Shown piece by piece: positions 55,245-63,446 of a DNA stretch of 64,000 bases; position 1 is the first letter of the stretch, and each line of letters begins with the position of its first letter. The stretch lies in assembly GCF_018324205.1 (NCBI RefSeq), contig NZ_AP023356.1, positions 6,077,501 through 6,141,500 of the forward strand, in the 5' to 3' direction. The stretch comes from Actinoplanes ianthinogenes. Lineage in GTDB: Bacteria; Actinomycetota; Actinomycetes; Mycobacteriales; Micromonosporaceae. The position numbers and the translations under genes were made by a program. The notes beneath the pieces were generated by a model, which was given only the letters and a program-made list of their open reading frames with translations, was not told where the DNA came from and made no database searches.

Positions 55245-55282
55245 AAAAGCGCCGGGCCTCTTTCACGAGGCCCGGCGCTTTT
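55245..55282. terminator. bidirectional terminator
   Basis: A perfect 16 bp stem (55245-55260 with 55267-55282) carries A and T runs at its ends and lies between the convergent GlsB-type and sensor genes. Confidence 0.92.
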
Positions 55283-55313
55283 TATGTCGTACGCGAAACG
55301 GGGTTTGCATTGC

Positions 55314-56945
55314 TCAATAGCGGAAACGCTGCTGGGCGCTGCGGCGGTTGACCCAGGCGGGCATCTCGCCGGTGTGCTCCTGCCGCGGGTGCCGCTCGGC
55401 CGGGTCGTGGTTGCGGGTGACGTCCCGCATGGTCACCACCAGGCCCTGCACCAGTCGGTCCTCGCGCAGGTCCCGATAGGTCAGCTCGACCAGCACCTGG
55501 CGATCGTCGGCCCGCTGGAGGGCGCAGTGCGCGGTGCCGTCGCCCGGCGAGCGCAACGCGTTGCGGACCAGCGCCCGATCGGCCGGGTGCACCAGCTCGT
55601 CCAGCGTGGTCAGCGGGGGCAGCTCGGCCAGGCCGAGCAGGTCGCGCAGCGCCGGACTGGCGTAGCGGACCCGCTGGTCGGCGTCGAGCACCGCCATCAG
55701 CTCGGCGGTGTTGCGAATCACAGCGCGCAGGTAGAGGTCGCTGTCCCGCCGGCCGACCGCCTCGACCAGGGTGATCCGGTCCAGGGCCAGCGCGGCCTGC
55801 CCGGCCAGCACCTCCAGGGCGTCGTGCCCGGCGACCAGGTCCTCCCGGCGACCGGTGATGATCAGCGCACCGCCGCTGGGCCGGGCCACGTCGAGCGGCG
55901 TCAGCCGCAGCGGGCAGACCAGGGTGCGGTCGTCCGGGTCGGCGGCGGCCAGCCACCAGCTGCGGACCGCCGGACCGGACTCGGCGGGCGGCTGCTCGGC
56001 GGGGGACAGCTCGTCGGCGAGCGACACCCGGCGCACCGCTTGCGGCGGCAGCAACTGGGTGACCGCGGCCCGCACCGCGGCGTCGACGGCCGGCCGGTCC
56101 GCGGCCGCGACCAGCGCCGCGGTCGCCGCGCGCAGGCCGCGCTCCCGGGTGAGCGCCTGGCCGTGCTGCCGGATCGCGTCGGCCAGCCGGGTGATGGTCA
56201 GCAGCAGGGTGAGCGCCCCGGTGATGGCGATCACCGGGCCGTCGTCGATCCGGCCGTGCAGCGACTCGATCAGCAGCACCGTGGGCGGCCCGCAGGCCGA
56301 CACGGCGAGCATCGCCGACCACCGGAACTGCCAGGGACTGGGCGGGGTCGCGGCCGGCTCGGTGAGCCGGACCATCGACGGGTGCAGCGCGGCCAGCGCC
56401 CAGCAGACGTAGAGCACCACGTACGCCGACTCGGTCAGCGGGCCCGCGGCCAGCGGATAGCCGATGTCGCCGGCCAGCATCCCGAGCGCGCCGGTGAGCA
56501 GCAGCCAGGCCGAGACGTTGCGCCGGTCCCCGGCGACCAGCCGGCCGGCCACCCCGATCAGCAGCAGGTCACCGATCACGTCGGCGGGCGGCACCGCGCC
56601 GAACTGCCCGTCCGGGCCGATCACGAACACCCAGACGATCAGCAGCGCCGAGCAGGTGAAGGCGAGCAGGTCGATCAGCCGGGCCCGGTCGACCAGCAGC
56701 GCGCCGCCCCGGGTGAACTGGAGCAGGCAGAGCGCGACCAGGCCGAACATGGCGAGGTACCAGCCGTCGGCGACATCGCGCAACCGGTACGAGTAGAAGA
56801 CGTCCCCCGCCGCGAGAGCCACCAGGGAGCCGGCGAGCAGCCACCACGGTGCCCGCCGCACCGGTCGGTGGCGGCGCACGCCGTAGGCGATCGCTCCGAG
56901 GCCCCCCGCTCCCAGCAGGATCCATTCGAGCGCTCCCCAGAACAC
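55314..56945 (-). CDS. membrane PAS/GAF sensor protein without output domain
   Basis: The 543-residue protein has about eight membrane helices (1-265), a GAF-like domain (about 275-405) and a PAS domain (about 410-515), and then stops after a short tail. Proteins with this layout usually continue into GGDEF and EAL domains for cyclic di-GMP turnover, but none follows here. The sequence upstream of the terminator is only 30 bp, so a lost 3' half is not visible in this window. The start is GTG with SD tagga. Confidence 0.85.
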   Translation of the reverse strand: MFWGALEWILLGAGGLGAIAYGVRRHRPVRRAPWWLLAGSLVALAAGDVFYSYRLRDVADGWYLAMFGLVALCLLQFTRGGALLVDRARLIDLLAFTCSALLIVWVFVIGPDGQFGAVPPADVIGDLLLIGVAGRLVAGDRRNVSAWLLLTGALGMLAGDIGYPLAAGPLTESAYVVLYVCWALAALHPSMVRLTEPAATPPSPWQFRWSAMLAVSACGPPTVLLIESLHGRIDDGPVIAITGALTLLLTITRLADAIRQHGQALTRERGLRAATAALVAAADRPAVDAAVRAAVTQLLPPQAVRRVSLADELSPAEQPPAESGPAVRSWWLAAADPDDRTLVCPLRLTPLDVARPSGGALIITGRREDLVAGHDALEVLAGQAALALDRITLVEAVGRRDSDLYLRAVIRNTAELMAVLDADQRVRYASPALRDLLGLAELPPLTTLDELVHPADRALVRNALRSPGDGTAHCALQRADDRQVLVELTYRDLREDRLVQGLVVTMRDVTRNHDPAERHPRQEHTGEMPAWVNRRSAQQRFRY

Positions 56946-57058
56946 GTCCTACTTAGTACCAGGGCGGTTGCGCAGTGTCCATGTCGATGTATACGCAGCG
57001 CGATGCGCCGGTCCGTCGCCGATAACTACCGCAAGTCACCGAAAGTTGCGGAGTGTCG

Positions 57059-57913
57059 TCAGCTGAAGACCTCGGCGACGACACGGCCGTCGTCGGCCGC
57101 GGCGGCGGTGGTTACTTGCTGCCACTTTCCGTCCGGGGCGTGCCACTCCAGGTCGCCGAAACGTACCCGTTCGAGGCCGGTCGCGGAGGCGTGCGAGACC
57201 AGCCAGTGCGCGTACCGCCAGCCGCTGCTCGGGTTGCTGACCGCGACCGTCAGGCCGGCCGCCTCGGTGTTCGCGTAGTCCAGTTTCTTGCCCCAGTCCA
57301 GCTTGAGGCCCTCCAGCAGGGCGGCCGCCGCGGCGGCGCCGCGCACCACCGGGGCGCCGGAGACGGTGCACTCGACCGCGCCGGTGGCCTTGCCCATCAG
57401 GGCGCGGGCCAGCACCCGGGACTCGTCCGCCCACTTCTCGTACGCATTCGGGTACGCCGAGCGCTGCACCCGCTGCGCGGCGTCGGTGACCCGCATGTCC
57501 TGCCAGCCCTTCACCTTTTTCAGGGCGGTGTAGAACTTGCCGGCCGCGTACCTCGGATTCTTGATCTGCTCGATCGTGCCCCAGCCCTGGCTGGGCCGCT
57601 GCTGGAAGAGGCCGACCGAGTCCCGGTCGCCGTCGTCCAGATTTTCCAGCTTGGACTCTTGGAGCGCGGTGGCCAGCGCCACCACCAGGGCCTGCTCCGG
57701 CATCTCCCGGCGGATGCCGACGGCCGCGATGGTGGCCGCGTTGGCCATCTGCACCGAGTCCAGGGTGACCTCGCCGTCGGCGCGGACCGTGCACTCCGGG
57801 CCGATCCGGGGCAGCTTGATGCCGCCCGGGCTCTGGTGCAGCACGACGATCACGCTGACGACGGCGATGAGGACGAGCGAGCAGATCACGCCGACCACTG
57901 GCTTGATGTGCAC
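57059..57913 (-). CDS. secreted or membrane-anchored lysozyme-fold (transglycosylase-like) protein
   Basis: The 284-residue protein has an N-terminal membrane helix or uncleaved signal (about 5-27) and an extracytoplasmic domain with the motif ALQESKLENLDDGDRDSVGLFQQRPSQGWG. This is typical of lysozyme-fold proteins in actinobacteria, with the Glu of LQES in the catalytic position. Homologues are sometimes mislabelled as metal transporters. The C-terminal half, ending VVAEVFS, has no known motif. I chose the GTG at 57913 because gaggagg lies 7-8 nt before it; the GTG at 57919 is too close to that site. Confidence 0.85.
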   Translation of the reverse strand: MHIKPVVGVICSLVLIAVVSVIVVLHQSPGGIKLPRIGPECTVRADGEVTLDSVQMANAATIAAVGIRREMPEQALVVALATALQESKLENLDDGDRDSVGLFQQRPSQGWGTIEQIKNPRYAAGKFYTALKKVKGWQDMRVTDAAQRVQRSAYPNAYEKWADESRVLARALMGKATGAVECTVSGAPVVRGAAAAAALLEGLKLDWGKKLDYANTEAAGLTVAVSNPSSGWRYAHWLVSHASATGLERVRFGDLEWHAPDGKWQQVTTAAAADDGRVVAEVFS

Positions 57914-57965
57914 TCGCACCTCCTCCTCGTTCGGACGCCAAGCCTAATCAACGAGCGCACGGAGA

Positions 57966-58742
57966 TCATCGTGACTGCGCCGGAACCCAATTCGGGTCAC
58001 GTTTCTCCCGGCGCGCGGCGACACCCTCCCGGCCCTCGGCGGAGGTGAAGTATCCCGCCGACCGGTCACTGAGGTCGGCCAGTTCGGTGCGAATGGACTC
58101 CGACCGGTGACGGCGCATCAGCTCCTTGGTCCCGGCCAGGGCCAGCGGACCACCTTTGATCAGCGAGGCGCAGTACCCGTCGACCGCCGCGTCCAGCTCG
58201 TCGTCCGCGACCGCGGCGGAGACCAGGCCGATCTCCGCGGCCCGCGCGCCGTCGAAGACGTCGCCGGTCAGGTAGAGCTCGGCCGCGGCCCGCGGTGCCA
58301 GCCGGGGCAGCACTGTGGCACTGATCACCGCGGGGATCACCCCGAGCCGGACCTCGGTGAACGCGAAGGTGGCCGAGCGGGCGCAGACCGCGAGGTCGGC
58401 GGCGCCGATCAGGCCCAGGCCACCGGCCCGGGCCGGCCCGGCGATCCGGGCCACCACCGGTTTCGGGAACTCCCAGAGCTCGGCGAGCAGGTCGGCCATC
58501 AGCTCGACCGGCAGGCGCTCGCCCGGCGCGGTGGCGGCGGTCTCCTTGAGATCGGCGCCGGAGCAGAAGACCGGGCCGGTGTGCGAGAGCACCACGACCC
58601 GGGTCGCCGGGTCGGTGGCCGCGGCGCCGAGCGCGGTGAGCAGCTCGGTGATCAGCGCGCGGGACAGGGCGTTGCGGTTCGCGGGGCTGTCCAGGGTGAG
58701 GGTGGTCACCCCGGCGGCGGTGACGGTACGGACCAGATCCAT
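57966..58742 (-). CDS. enoyl-CoA hydratase / isomerase family protein
   Basis: The 258-residue crotonase-fold protein has the oxyanion-hole segments FCSGADLKE and AGGLGLIGAADLAVC. The position of the usual first catalytic Glu is in FTEVRLGVIPA. The substrate is unknown; the family includes beta-oxidation hydratases and many acyl-CoA enzymes. The start is the ATG at 58742 with aaggtg 8 nt upstream. It is divergent from hemW. Confidence 0.92.
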   Translation of the reverse strand: MDLVRTVTAAGVTTLTLDSPANRNALSRALITELLTALGAAATDPATRVVVLSHTGPVFCSGADLKETAATAPGERLPVELMADLLAELWEFPKPVVARIAGPARAGGLGLIGAADLAVCARSATFAFTEVRLGVIPAVISATVLPRLAPRAAAELYLTGDVFDGARAAEIGLVSAAVADDELDAAVDGYCASLIKGGPLALAGTKELMRRHRSESIRTELADLSDRSAGYFTSAEGREGVAARREKRDPNWVPAQSR

Positions 58743-58779
58743 GTCGGGCACCTTAACGTTTCCTTGGTCGGGGACCAGG

Positions 58780-58785
58780 CACACT
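58780..58785 (+). promoter_or_regulatory. -10 hexamer CACACT, leaderless hemW transcript
   Basis: CACACT ends 6 nt before the hemW ATG, and there is no SD. Confidence 0.4.
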
Positions 58786-58791
58786 TGGCGG

Positions 58792-59991
58792 ATGGCCGGC
58801 GCACTCCCTGATGGCGAACCCGTTCCCGCGGACGGGTCCCTTCCCGACGCAGCGACTCGTGACGTGGGCGGGCGAGGCTTCGCGGTCTACGTGCACGTGC
58901 CGTTCTGTGCGAGCCGGTGCGGGTATTGCGACTTCAACACGTACACCGCGAGTGAGCTGGGCGGCGGGGCGAGCCGGGACGAGTACGCGGACACGGTCCT
59001 GCGGGAGCTGGAGCTGGCGGCGAAGGTGATCCAGCCCGGCCGGGTGGACACGGTCTTCGTCGGTGGGGGGACGCCGACGCTCCTGACGGCAAAAGACCTG
59101 GGGAGGATCCTGGAGGGGATCGACCGGACCTGGGGTCTGACCGCCGGCGCGGAGGTGACCACTGAGGCGAATCCGGAATCTGTTGATGTGGCGTATTTAT
59201 CCGATTTGAAGACCGCCGGCTTCACCCGGATCTCGCTCGGCATGCAGAGCTCCGCCGAGCACGTCCTGCGCGTCCTCGACCGCAAACACACCGCCGGCCG
59301 GGCGCCGCAAGCCGCCCAGGAGGCCCGGCAGGCCGGCTTCGAGCACGTCAACCTGGACCTGATCTACGGCACCCCGGGCGAGACCCCGGACGACTTCGCC
59401 CGTTCGCTGCGGACCGTGGTGGACGCCGGGGTGGACCACGTCAGCGCGTACGCCCTGATCGTCGAGGACGGCACCCGGATGGCCACCCGGATGCGCCGGG
59501 GCGAGCTGCCCTACCCCTCCGACGACGTGGCCGCGGATCGCTACCTGGCCGCCGAGGAGGCGCTCACCGCGGCCGGCTTCCAGTGGTACGAAGTGTCGAA
59601 CTGGGCGAAATCCGGCGGCGAGTGTCGGCACAACCTGCTGTATTGGACCGGTGCCGACTGGTGGGGACTCGGACCCGGCGCGCACAGCCACGTCGGCGGG
59701 GTGCGGTGGTGGAACGTGAAGCATCCCTCGGCGTACGCAAATCGTTTGAATGATGGTGTTTCCCCAGGTCACGGGCGCGAGCTGCTGACCGATGAGGACC
59801 GGCACGTCGAGGACGTGATGCTCCGCGTCCGGCTGCGCGAGGGGATCGGGCTGGACCGGGTGGACCCGGGCGGCGCGGCCCGGGCCCTCGGCGACGGCCT
59901 GCTGGATCCGGCCGCCTACGCGGCCGGCCGGCTGGTGCTCACGCTGCGCGGCCGTCTGCTCGCCGACGCGGTGATCCGCGACCTGGTCTGA
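58792..59991 (+). CDS. hemW: HemW heme chaperone, radical SAM family
   Basis: The 399-residue protein has the cluster motif CASRCGYCDF (Cys39, 43, 46), then GGGTPTLL and the HemN C-terminal domain. HemW carries heme and is distinct from the coproporphyrinogen oxidase HemN, although it is often named so. The start is ATG in leaderless geometry. It lies in the conserved lepA ... hemW ... hrcA order. Confidence 0.94.
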   Translation: MAGALPDGEPVPADGSLPDAATRDVGGRGFAVYVHVPFCASRCGYCDFNTYTASELGGGASRDEYADTVLRELELAAKVIQPGRVDTVFVGGGTPTLLTAKDLGRILEGIDRTWGLTAGAEVTTEANPESVDVAYLSDLKTAGFTRISLGMQSSAEHVLRVLDRKHTAGRAPQAAQEARQAGFEHVNLDLIYGTPGETPDDFARSLRTVVDAGVDHVSAYALIVEDGTRMATRMRRGELPYPSDDVAADRYLAAEEALTAAGFQWYEVSNWAKSGGECRHNLLYWTGADWWGLGPGAHSHVGGVRWWNVKHPSAYANRLNDGVSPGHGRELLTDEDRHVEDVMLRVRLREGIGLDRVDPGGAARALGDGLLDPAAYAAGRLVLTLRGRLLADAVIRDLV

Positions 59992-59995
59992 GCGG

Positions 59996-60484
59996 TCACC
60001 TCAGGAACTTGCCGCTCGCCGGGTACCGGAACGGCTCGTTGTTGGCCGCTTTCGCCCCGGCGATGCCGCCGGCGATGGTGGCGAACAGCCAGGCGATCCC
60101 GGCGATCGCCACGCCGATCCCGAAGCAGAAGGTGGCGTATCCGATCACCGCGATGATCGTCCAGAGGATCTGGAAGTTCAGCGCCTTGACCGACTCGGCG
60201 CGGACCGCGGGGGACTGCTCGCCCCGGGCCAGCAGCGAGACCAGCGGCGCGACCCAGCCGGTGAGGCCGCCGCCGAGGAACGCGCCGGCCGCGCCGCCCA
60301 GGTGGGCGACCAGGATCCAGGTCCGATCCTCCGAGCTGAGCGGCGGCGGATAGCCGGGGTGATATCCGCCGGACGGCGGGCCGTAGGGCGGAGGAGGCGG
60401 ATATCCCGGGCCCGGCGGGGGAGTGTAGGGCGCTCCGGGCGACGTAGGGTACCCGTCACCTGGCGGTCGAGGTGGCTCGGTCAT
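59996..60484 (-). CDS. DUF4870 membrane protein with proline-rich N-terminus
   Basis: The 162-residue protein has a Pro/Gly/Tyr-rich N-terminus (about 1-50) and then a DUF4870 domain of three to four helices with the pattern RTWILVAHLGG and VKALNFQILW. The function is unknown. The start is the ATG at 60484. It converges on hemW with 4 bp between the stops and is divergent from hrcA. Confidence 0.9.
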   Translation of the reverse strand: MTEPPRPPGDGYPTSPGAPYTPPPGPGYPPPPPYGPPSGGYHPGYPPPLSSEDRTWILVAHLGGAAGAFLGGGLTGWVAPLVSLLARGEQSPAVRAESVKALNFQILWTIIAVIGYATFCFGIGVAIAGIAWLFATIAGGIAGAKAANNEPFRYPASGKFLR

Positions 60485-60553
60485 GGCCGACACGGTATCG
60501 GAGGCCGAACAACGGCTGACCTTTCGATCATCGCGTTGCCGCCTGCCGCGAAG

Positions 60554-60584
60554 TAGACTGGCACTCTGTCCGCGGGAGTGCCAG
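60554..60584 (+). promoter_or_regulatory. hrcA promoter with CIRCE operator
   Basis: A -10 box TAGACT (60554-60559) overlaps the left arm of a perfect inverted repeat: ctggcactc (60558-60566), a 9-bp spacer, and gagtgccag (60576-60584). This is the CIRCE element bound by HrcA, so hrcA-dnaJ is autoregulated and heat-inducible. Confidence 0.93.
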
Positions 60585-60612
60585 AGGGACGCGATTGAGG
60601 GGGAGGGGTCAT

Positions 60613-61635
60613 ATGAGTTTGGATGACCGCAAGCTCGAGGTCCTCCGGGCGATCGTCGAGGACTATGTGAAAACTCGCGAGCCGGTCGGCAGCAAGGCGC
60701 TGGTCGAGCGCCACCAGCTCGGGGTCTCCTCGGCCACGGTGCGCAACGACATGGCCGTGCTGGAGGAGGAGGGCTACATCCGGCAACCGCACACCAGTGC
60801 CGGCCGGGTGCCCACCGACGCCGGTTATCGGCTGTTCGTCGACCGCCTCACCCGGATCAAGCCGCTCAGCCCCGCCGAGCGCCGCGCCATCGAGCGCTTC
60901 ATGATCGGCGTGGTCGACCTCGACGACGTGGTGCACCGCACGGTCCGCCTGCTCGCCACCCTCACCCGGCAGGTCGCAGTGGTGCAGTATCCGAGCCTGT
61001 CCCGCTCGGCGGTGCGCCACCTGGAGCTGGTCCCGATCTCCACCACCCGGCTGATGCTCGTGATGATCACCGACACCGGCCGGGTCGAGCAGCGCCTGGT
61101 CGAGATGCCCGCTCCGGTCCCCGAGGGCGACGTCTGGGATCTACGCCGCCGGGTGAACGAGAAATTGGCCGGCCAGAAATTGGCAGACACCCCGCCCCTG
61201 GTGCAGAAACTCGTCGAGGAGTGCGCTCCCGGGAGCCGGGGGAACATGGCATGTCTGGCCACCGTTCTGCTGGAGACACTGGTCGAGCGGAGTGAGGAGC
61301 GCCTCGCGCTCGCCGGGACGGCCAACCTCACCCGCGGCGGTGTGCTGGACTTTCAGGGCACACTGCGTCCCGTTCTCGAAGCGTTGGAGGAGGAGGTCAT
61401 CCTCCTCAAACTGATCGGCGACCTGGAGCCGAGCACCACCCGGGTCCGGATCGGCGACGAGAACGAGATCGACAACCTCCGGTCCGCGTCCGTGGTCAGC
61501 ACGGGTTACGGACCGGGTGCGACGATCGTTGGTGGGCTCGGTGTGCTGGGGCCGACAAGGATGGACTACCCCGGCACCATCGCTACTGTTCGTGCAGTGG
61601 CACGCTACGTTGGCGACCTGTTGGCACAGAATTGA
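60613..61635 (+). CDS. hrcA: heat-inducible transcription repressor HrcA
   Basis: HrcA binds CIRCE and represses chaperone genes until heat stress. The 340-residue product has the winged helix (KLEVLRAIVEDYVKTREPVGSKALVE, then SSATVRNDMAVLEEEGYI) and the dimerisation domain. The start is ATG with SD gggaggg, downstream of a CIRCE box. dnaJ follows after 34 bp. Confidence 0.97.
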   Translation: MSLDDRKLEVLRAIVEDYVKTREPVGSKALVERHQLGVSSATVRNDMAVLEEEGYIRQPHTSAGRVPTDAGYRLFVDRLTRIKPLSPAERRAIERFMIGVVDLDDVVHRTVRLLATLTRQVAVVQYPSLSRSAVRHLELVPISTTRLMLVMITDTGRVEQRLVEMPAPVPEGDVWDLRRRVNEKLAGQKLADTPPLVQKLVEECAPGSRGNMACLATVLLETLVERSEERLALAGTANLTRGGVLDFQGTLRPVLEALEEEVILLKLIGDLEPSTTRVRIGDENEIDNLRSASVVSTGYGPGATIVGGLGVLGPTRMDYPGTIATVRAVARYVGDLLAQN

Positions 61636-61669
61636 CGGATCCGCGCAGACATTGAGGACTCCAAACCCC

Positions 61670-62809
61670 GTGGCCAAGGACTACTACGGAATTCTCGGCG
61701 TGAGCCGGGAAGCCACCGACGACGAGATCAAGCGCGCCTACCGCAAACTGGCTCGGCAGTACCACCCGGACGTCAACCCCGATCCGGAGGCGCACGAGAA
61801 GTTCAAGGACATCAACGCGGCGTACGAGGTCCTCTCCGACGACCAGAAGCGGCAGATCGTCGACCTCGGCGGTGACCCGCTGGCGCCCGGCGGCGGCGCG
61901 CCCGGCGGCGGTCCCGGCGGGGCCGGCCCGTTCGTCGGTTTCCAGGACATCATGGACGCCTTCTTCGGCACCGCGGCCGGTGGCGGCTCGCGCGGGCCGC
62001 GGCCGCGCACCCGTCCCGGCGCCGACGCCATCCTGCGTCTCGAGCTGGACCTGGTGGAGACCGCGTTCGGTGTCGAGGCGCCGATCACCGTCGACACCGC
62101 GGTGCTCTGCACCCAGTGCTCCGGCGCCGGCACCGCGTCCGGCACCCACCTGGCCACCTGCGAGGTCTGCGGCGGCCGCGGCGAGGTGCAGTCGGTGCAG
62201 CGCACCTTCCTCGGCCAGGTCGTCTCGTCCCGCCCCTGCGCGAACTGCCAGGGCCACGGCACGATCATCCCGAGCCCGTGCCCGACCTGCGCCGGCGACG
62301 GCCGGATTCGCACCCGCCGCTCGCTGACCGTGAAGATCCCGGCCGGCGTCGAGGACGGCATGCGCATCCGCCTGGCCCAGCAGGGCGAGGTCGGCCCCGG
62401 CGGCGGCACCGCCGGCGATCTCTACGTGGAGATCCACGAGCGCCCGCACGACGTCTACTCGCGCAAGGGCGACGACCTGCACTGCCGGGTCACCCTGCCG
62501 ATGACGGCCGCCGCGCTCGGCACCCGGATGACCATCAAGACCCTCGACGGCGAGGAGAACATCGAGGTCAAAGCGGGTACCCAGCCGGCCAGCACGCTGC
62601 GGATCCGGGGCAAGGGGGTGCCGCATCTGCGTGGTCAGGGCCGCGGTGATCTCTTCGTCCACCTGGATGTGAAGACGCCGACGAAGCTGACGGCTGATCA
62701 GGAGCGGATGCTGCGGGACTTCGCGAAGACCCGCGGGGAGGACATCGCCGAGTTGAGCAAGCAGGGCGGGTTCTTCAGCCGGATGCGGGACGCCTTCAAC
62801 GGCCACTGA
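61670..62809 (+). CDS. dnaJ: chaperone DnaJ
   Basis: This co-chaperone stimulates DnaK. The 379-residue product has the J domain with HPD at 32-34, a Gly/Phe-type linker, four CxxCxGxG zinc units (CTQCSGAG, CEVCGGRG, CANCQGHG, CPTCAGDG, about residues 145-215) and the peptide-binding C-terminus. It is the DnaJ2 copy that pairs with hrcA in actinobacteria. The start is GTG. It is in the CIRCE-controlled operon. Confidence 0.96.
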   Translation: MAKDYYGILGVSREATDDEIKRAYRKLARQYHPDVNPDPEAHEKFKDINAAYEVLSDDQKRQIVDLGGDPLAPGGGAPGGGPGGAGPFVGFQDIMDAFFGTAAGGGSRGPRPRTRPGADAILRLELDLVETAFGVEAPITVDTAVLCTQCSGAGTASGTHLATCEVCGGRGEVQSVQRTFLGQVVSSRPCANCQGHGTIIPSPCPTCAGDGRIRTRRSLTVKIPAGVEDGMRIRLAQQGEVGPGGGTAGDLYVEIHERPHDVYSRKGDDLHCRVTLPMTAAALGTRMTIKTLDGEENIEVKAGTQPASTLRIRGKGVPHLRGQGRGDLFVHLDVKTPTKLTADQERMLRDFAKTRGEDIAELSKQGGFFSRMRDAFNGH

Positions 62810-63446
62810 GCGGGGTATCTGTTCTCCGGTCGGTGTTTCAAGATCTTCATTGACGCGGGCCCGGCGGGGTGCGGATCGCATGCTCCCGCGCGGGCCGGGG
62901 CCGGCGATCTGGCCGCTGGCGCGTCCAGAGCGATCGCCGGCCCCTTCACTGTCCGTGGGTGGTTCCGGAGATCAAAACCCGGCTGGTCCTCAGCGCCCTA
63001 TCTCATTGCCGGTTGGGGCCGTCGGGGCCAGCCGGGCGCTCCGGGCTGGTCCTGAGCGCCCTATCTCGTTGCCGGGTGGGGCCGTCGGGGCCAGCTGGAC
63101 GCTGCGGGCTGGTCCTGAGCGCCCTATCTCGTTGCTGGATGGGGCCGTCGGGGCCAGCCGGACACTGCGGGCTGGTCCTGAGCGCCCTATCTCGTTGCCG
63201 GGTGGGGCCGTCGGGGCCAGCTGGACGCTGCGGGCTGGTCCTGAGCGCCCTATCTCGTTGCTGGATGGGGCCGTCGGGGCCAGCTGGACGCTCCGGGCTG
63301 GTCCTCAGCGCCCTATCTCGTTGCCGGGTGGGGCCGTCGGGGCCAGCTGGACGCTCCGGGCTGGTCCTCAGCGCCCTATCTCGTTGCCGGATGGGCCGTC
63401 GGGGCCTTCGCTGTCGGCGGGTGGTCACCGCAAGGCTGCCCGGGAG
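62810..63446 (+). other. dnaJ-SDR intergenic region dominated by a 63-bp repeat array
   Basis: These 637 bp hold about 170 bp of unique sequence after dnaJ and then the tandem array at 62981-63414. No real gene is supported. Open frames over the array exist in several frames because 63 is divisible by three. Confidence 0.8.
62981..63414. repeat. 63-bp tandem repeat array (minisatellite), about seven copies
   Basis: Copies begin at 62981, 63044, 63107, 63170, 63233, 63296 and 63359 (the last partial), an exact 63 bp period. Each contains agcgccctatctcgttgc and gggccgtcggggcca. Copies differ at a few positions, and two subtypes (gccgggtgg and gctggatgg) alternate in the middle. Confidence 0.95.

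Noticed and set aside
62981..63414. Possible CRISPR array
   Set aside because: The copies are contiguous, without unique spacers, and no cas gene is in the window. The same holds for the 46-bp and 17-bp arrays.
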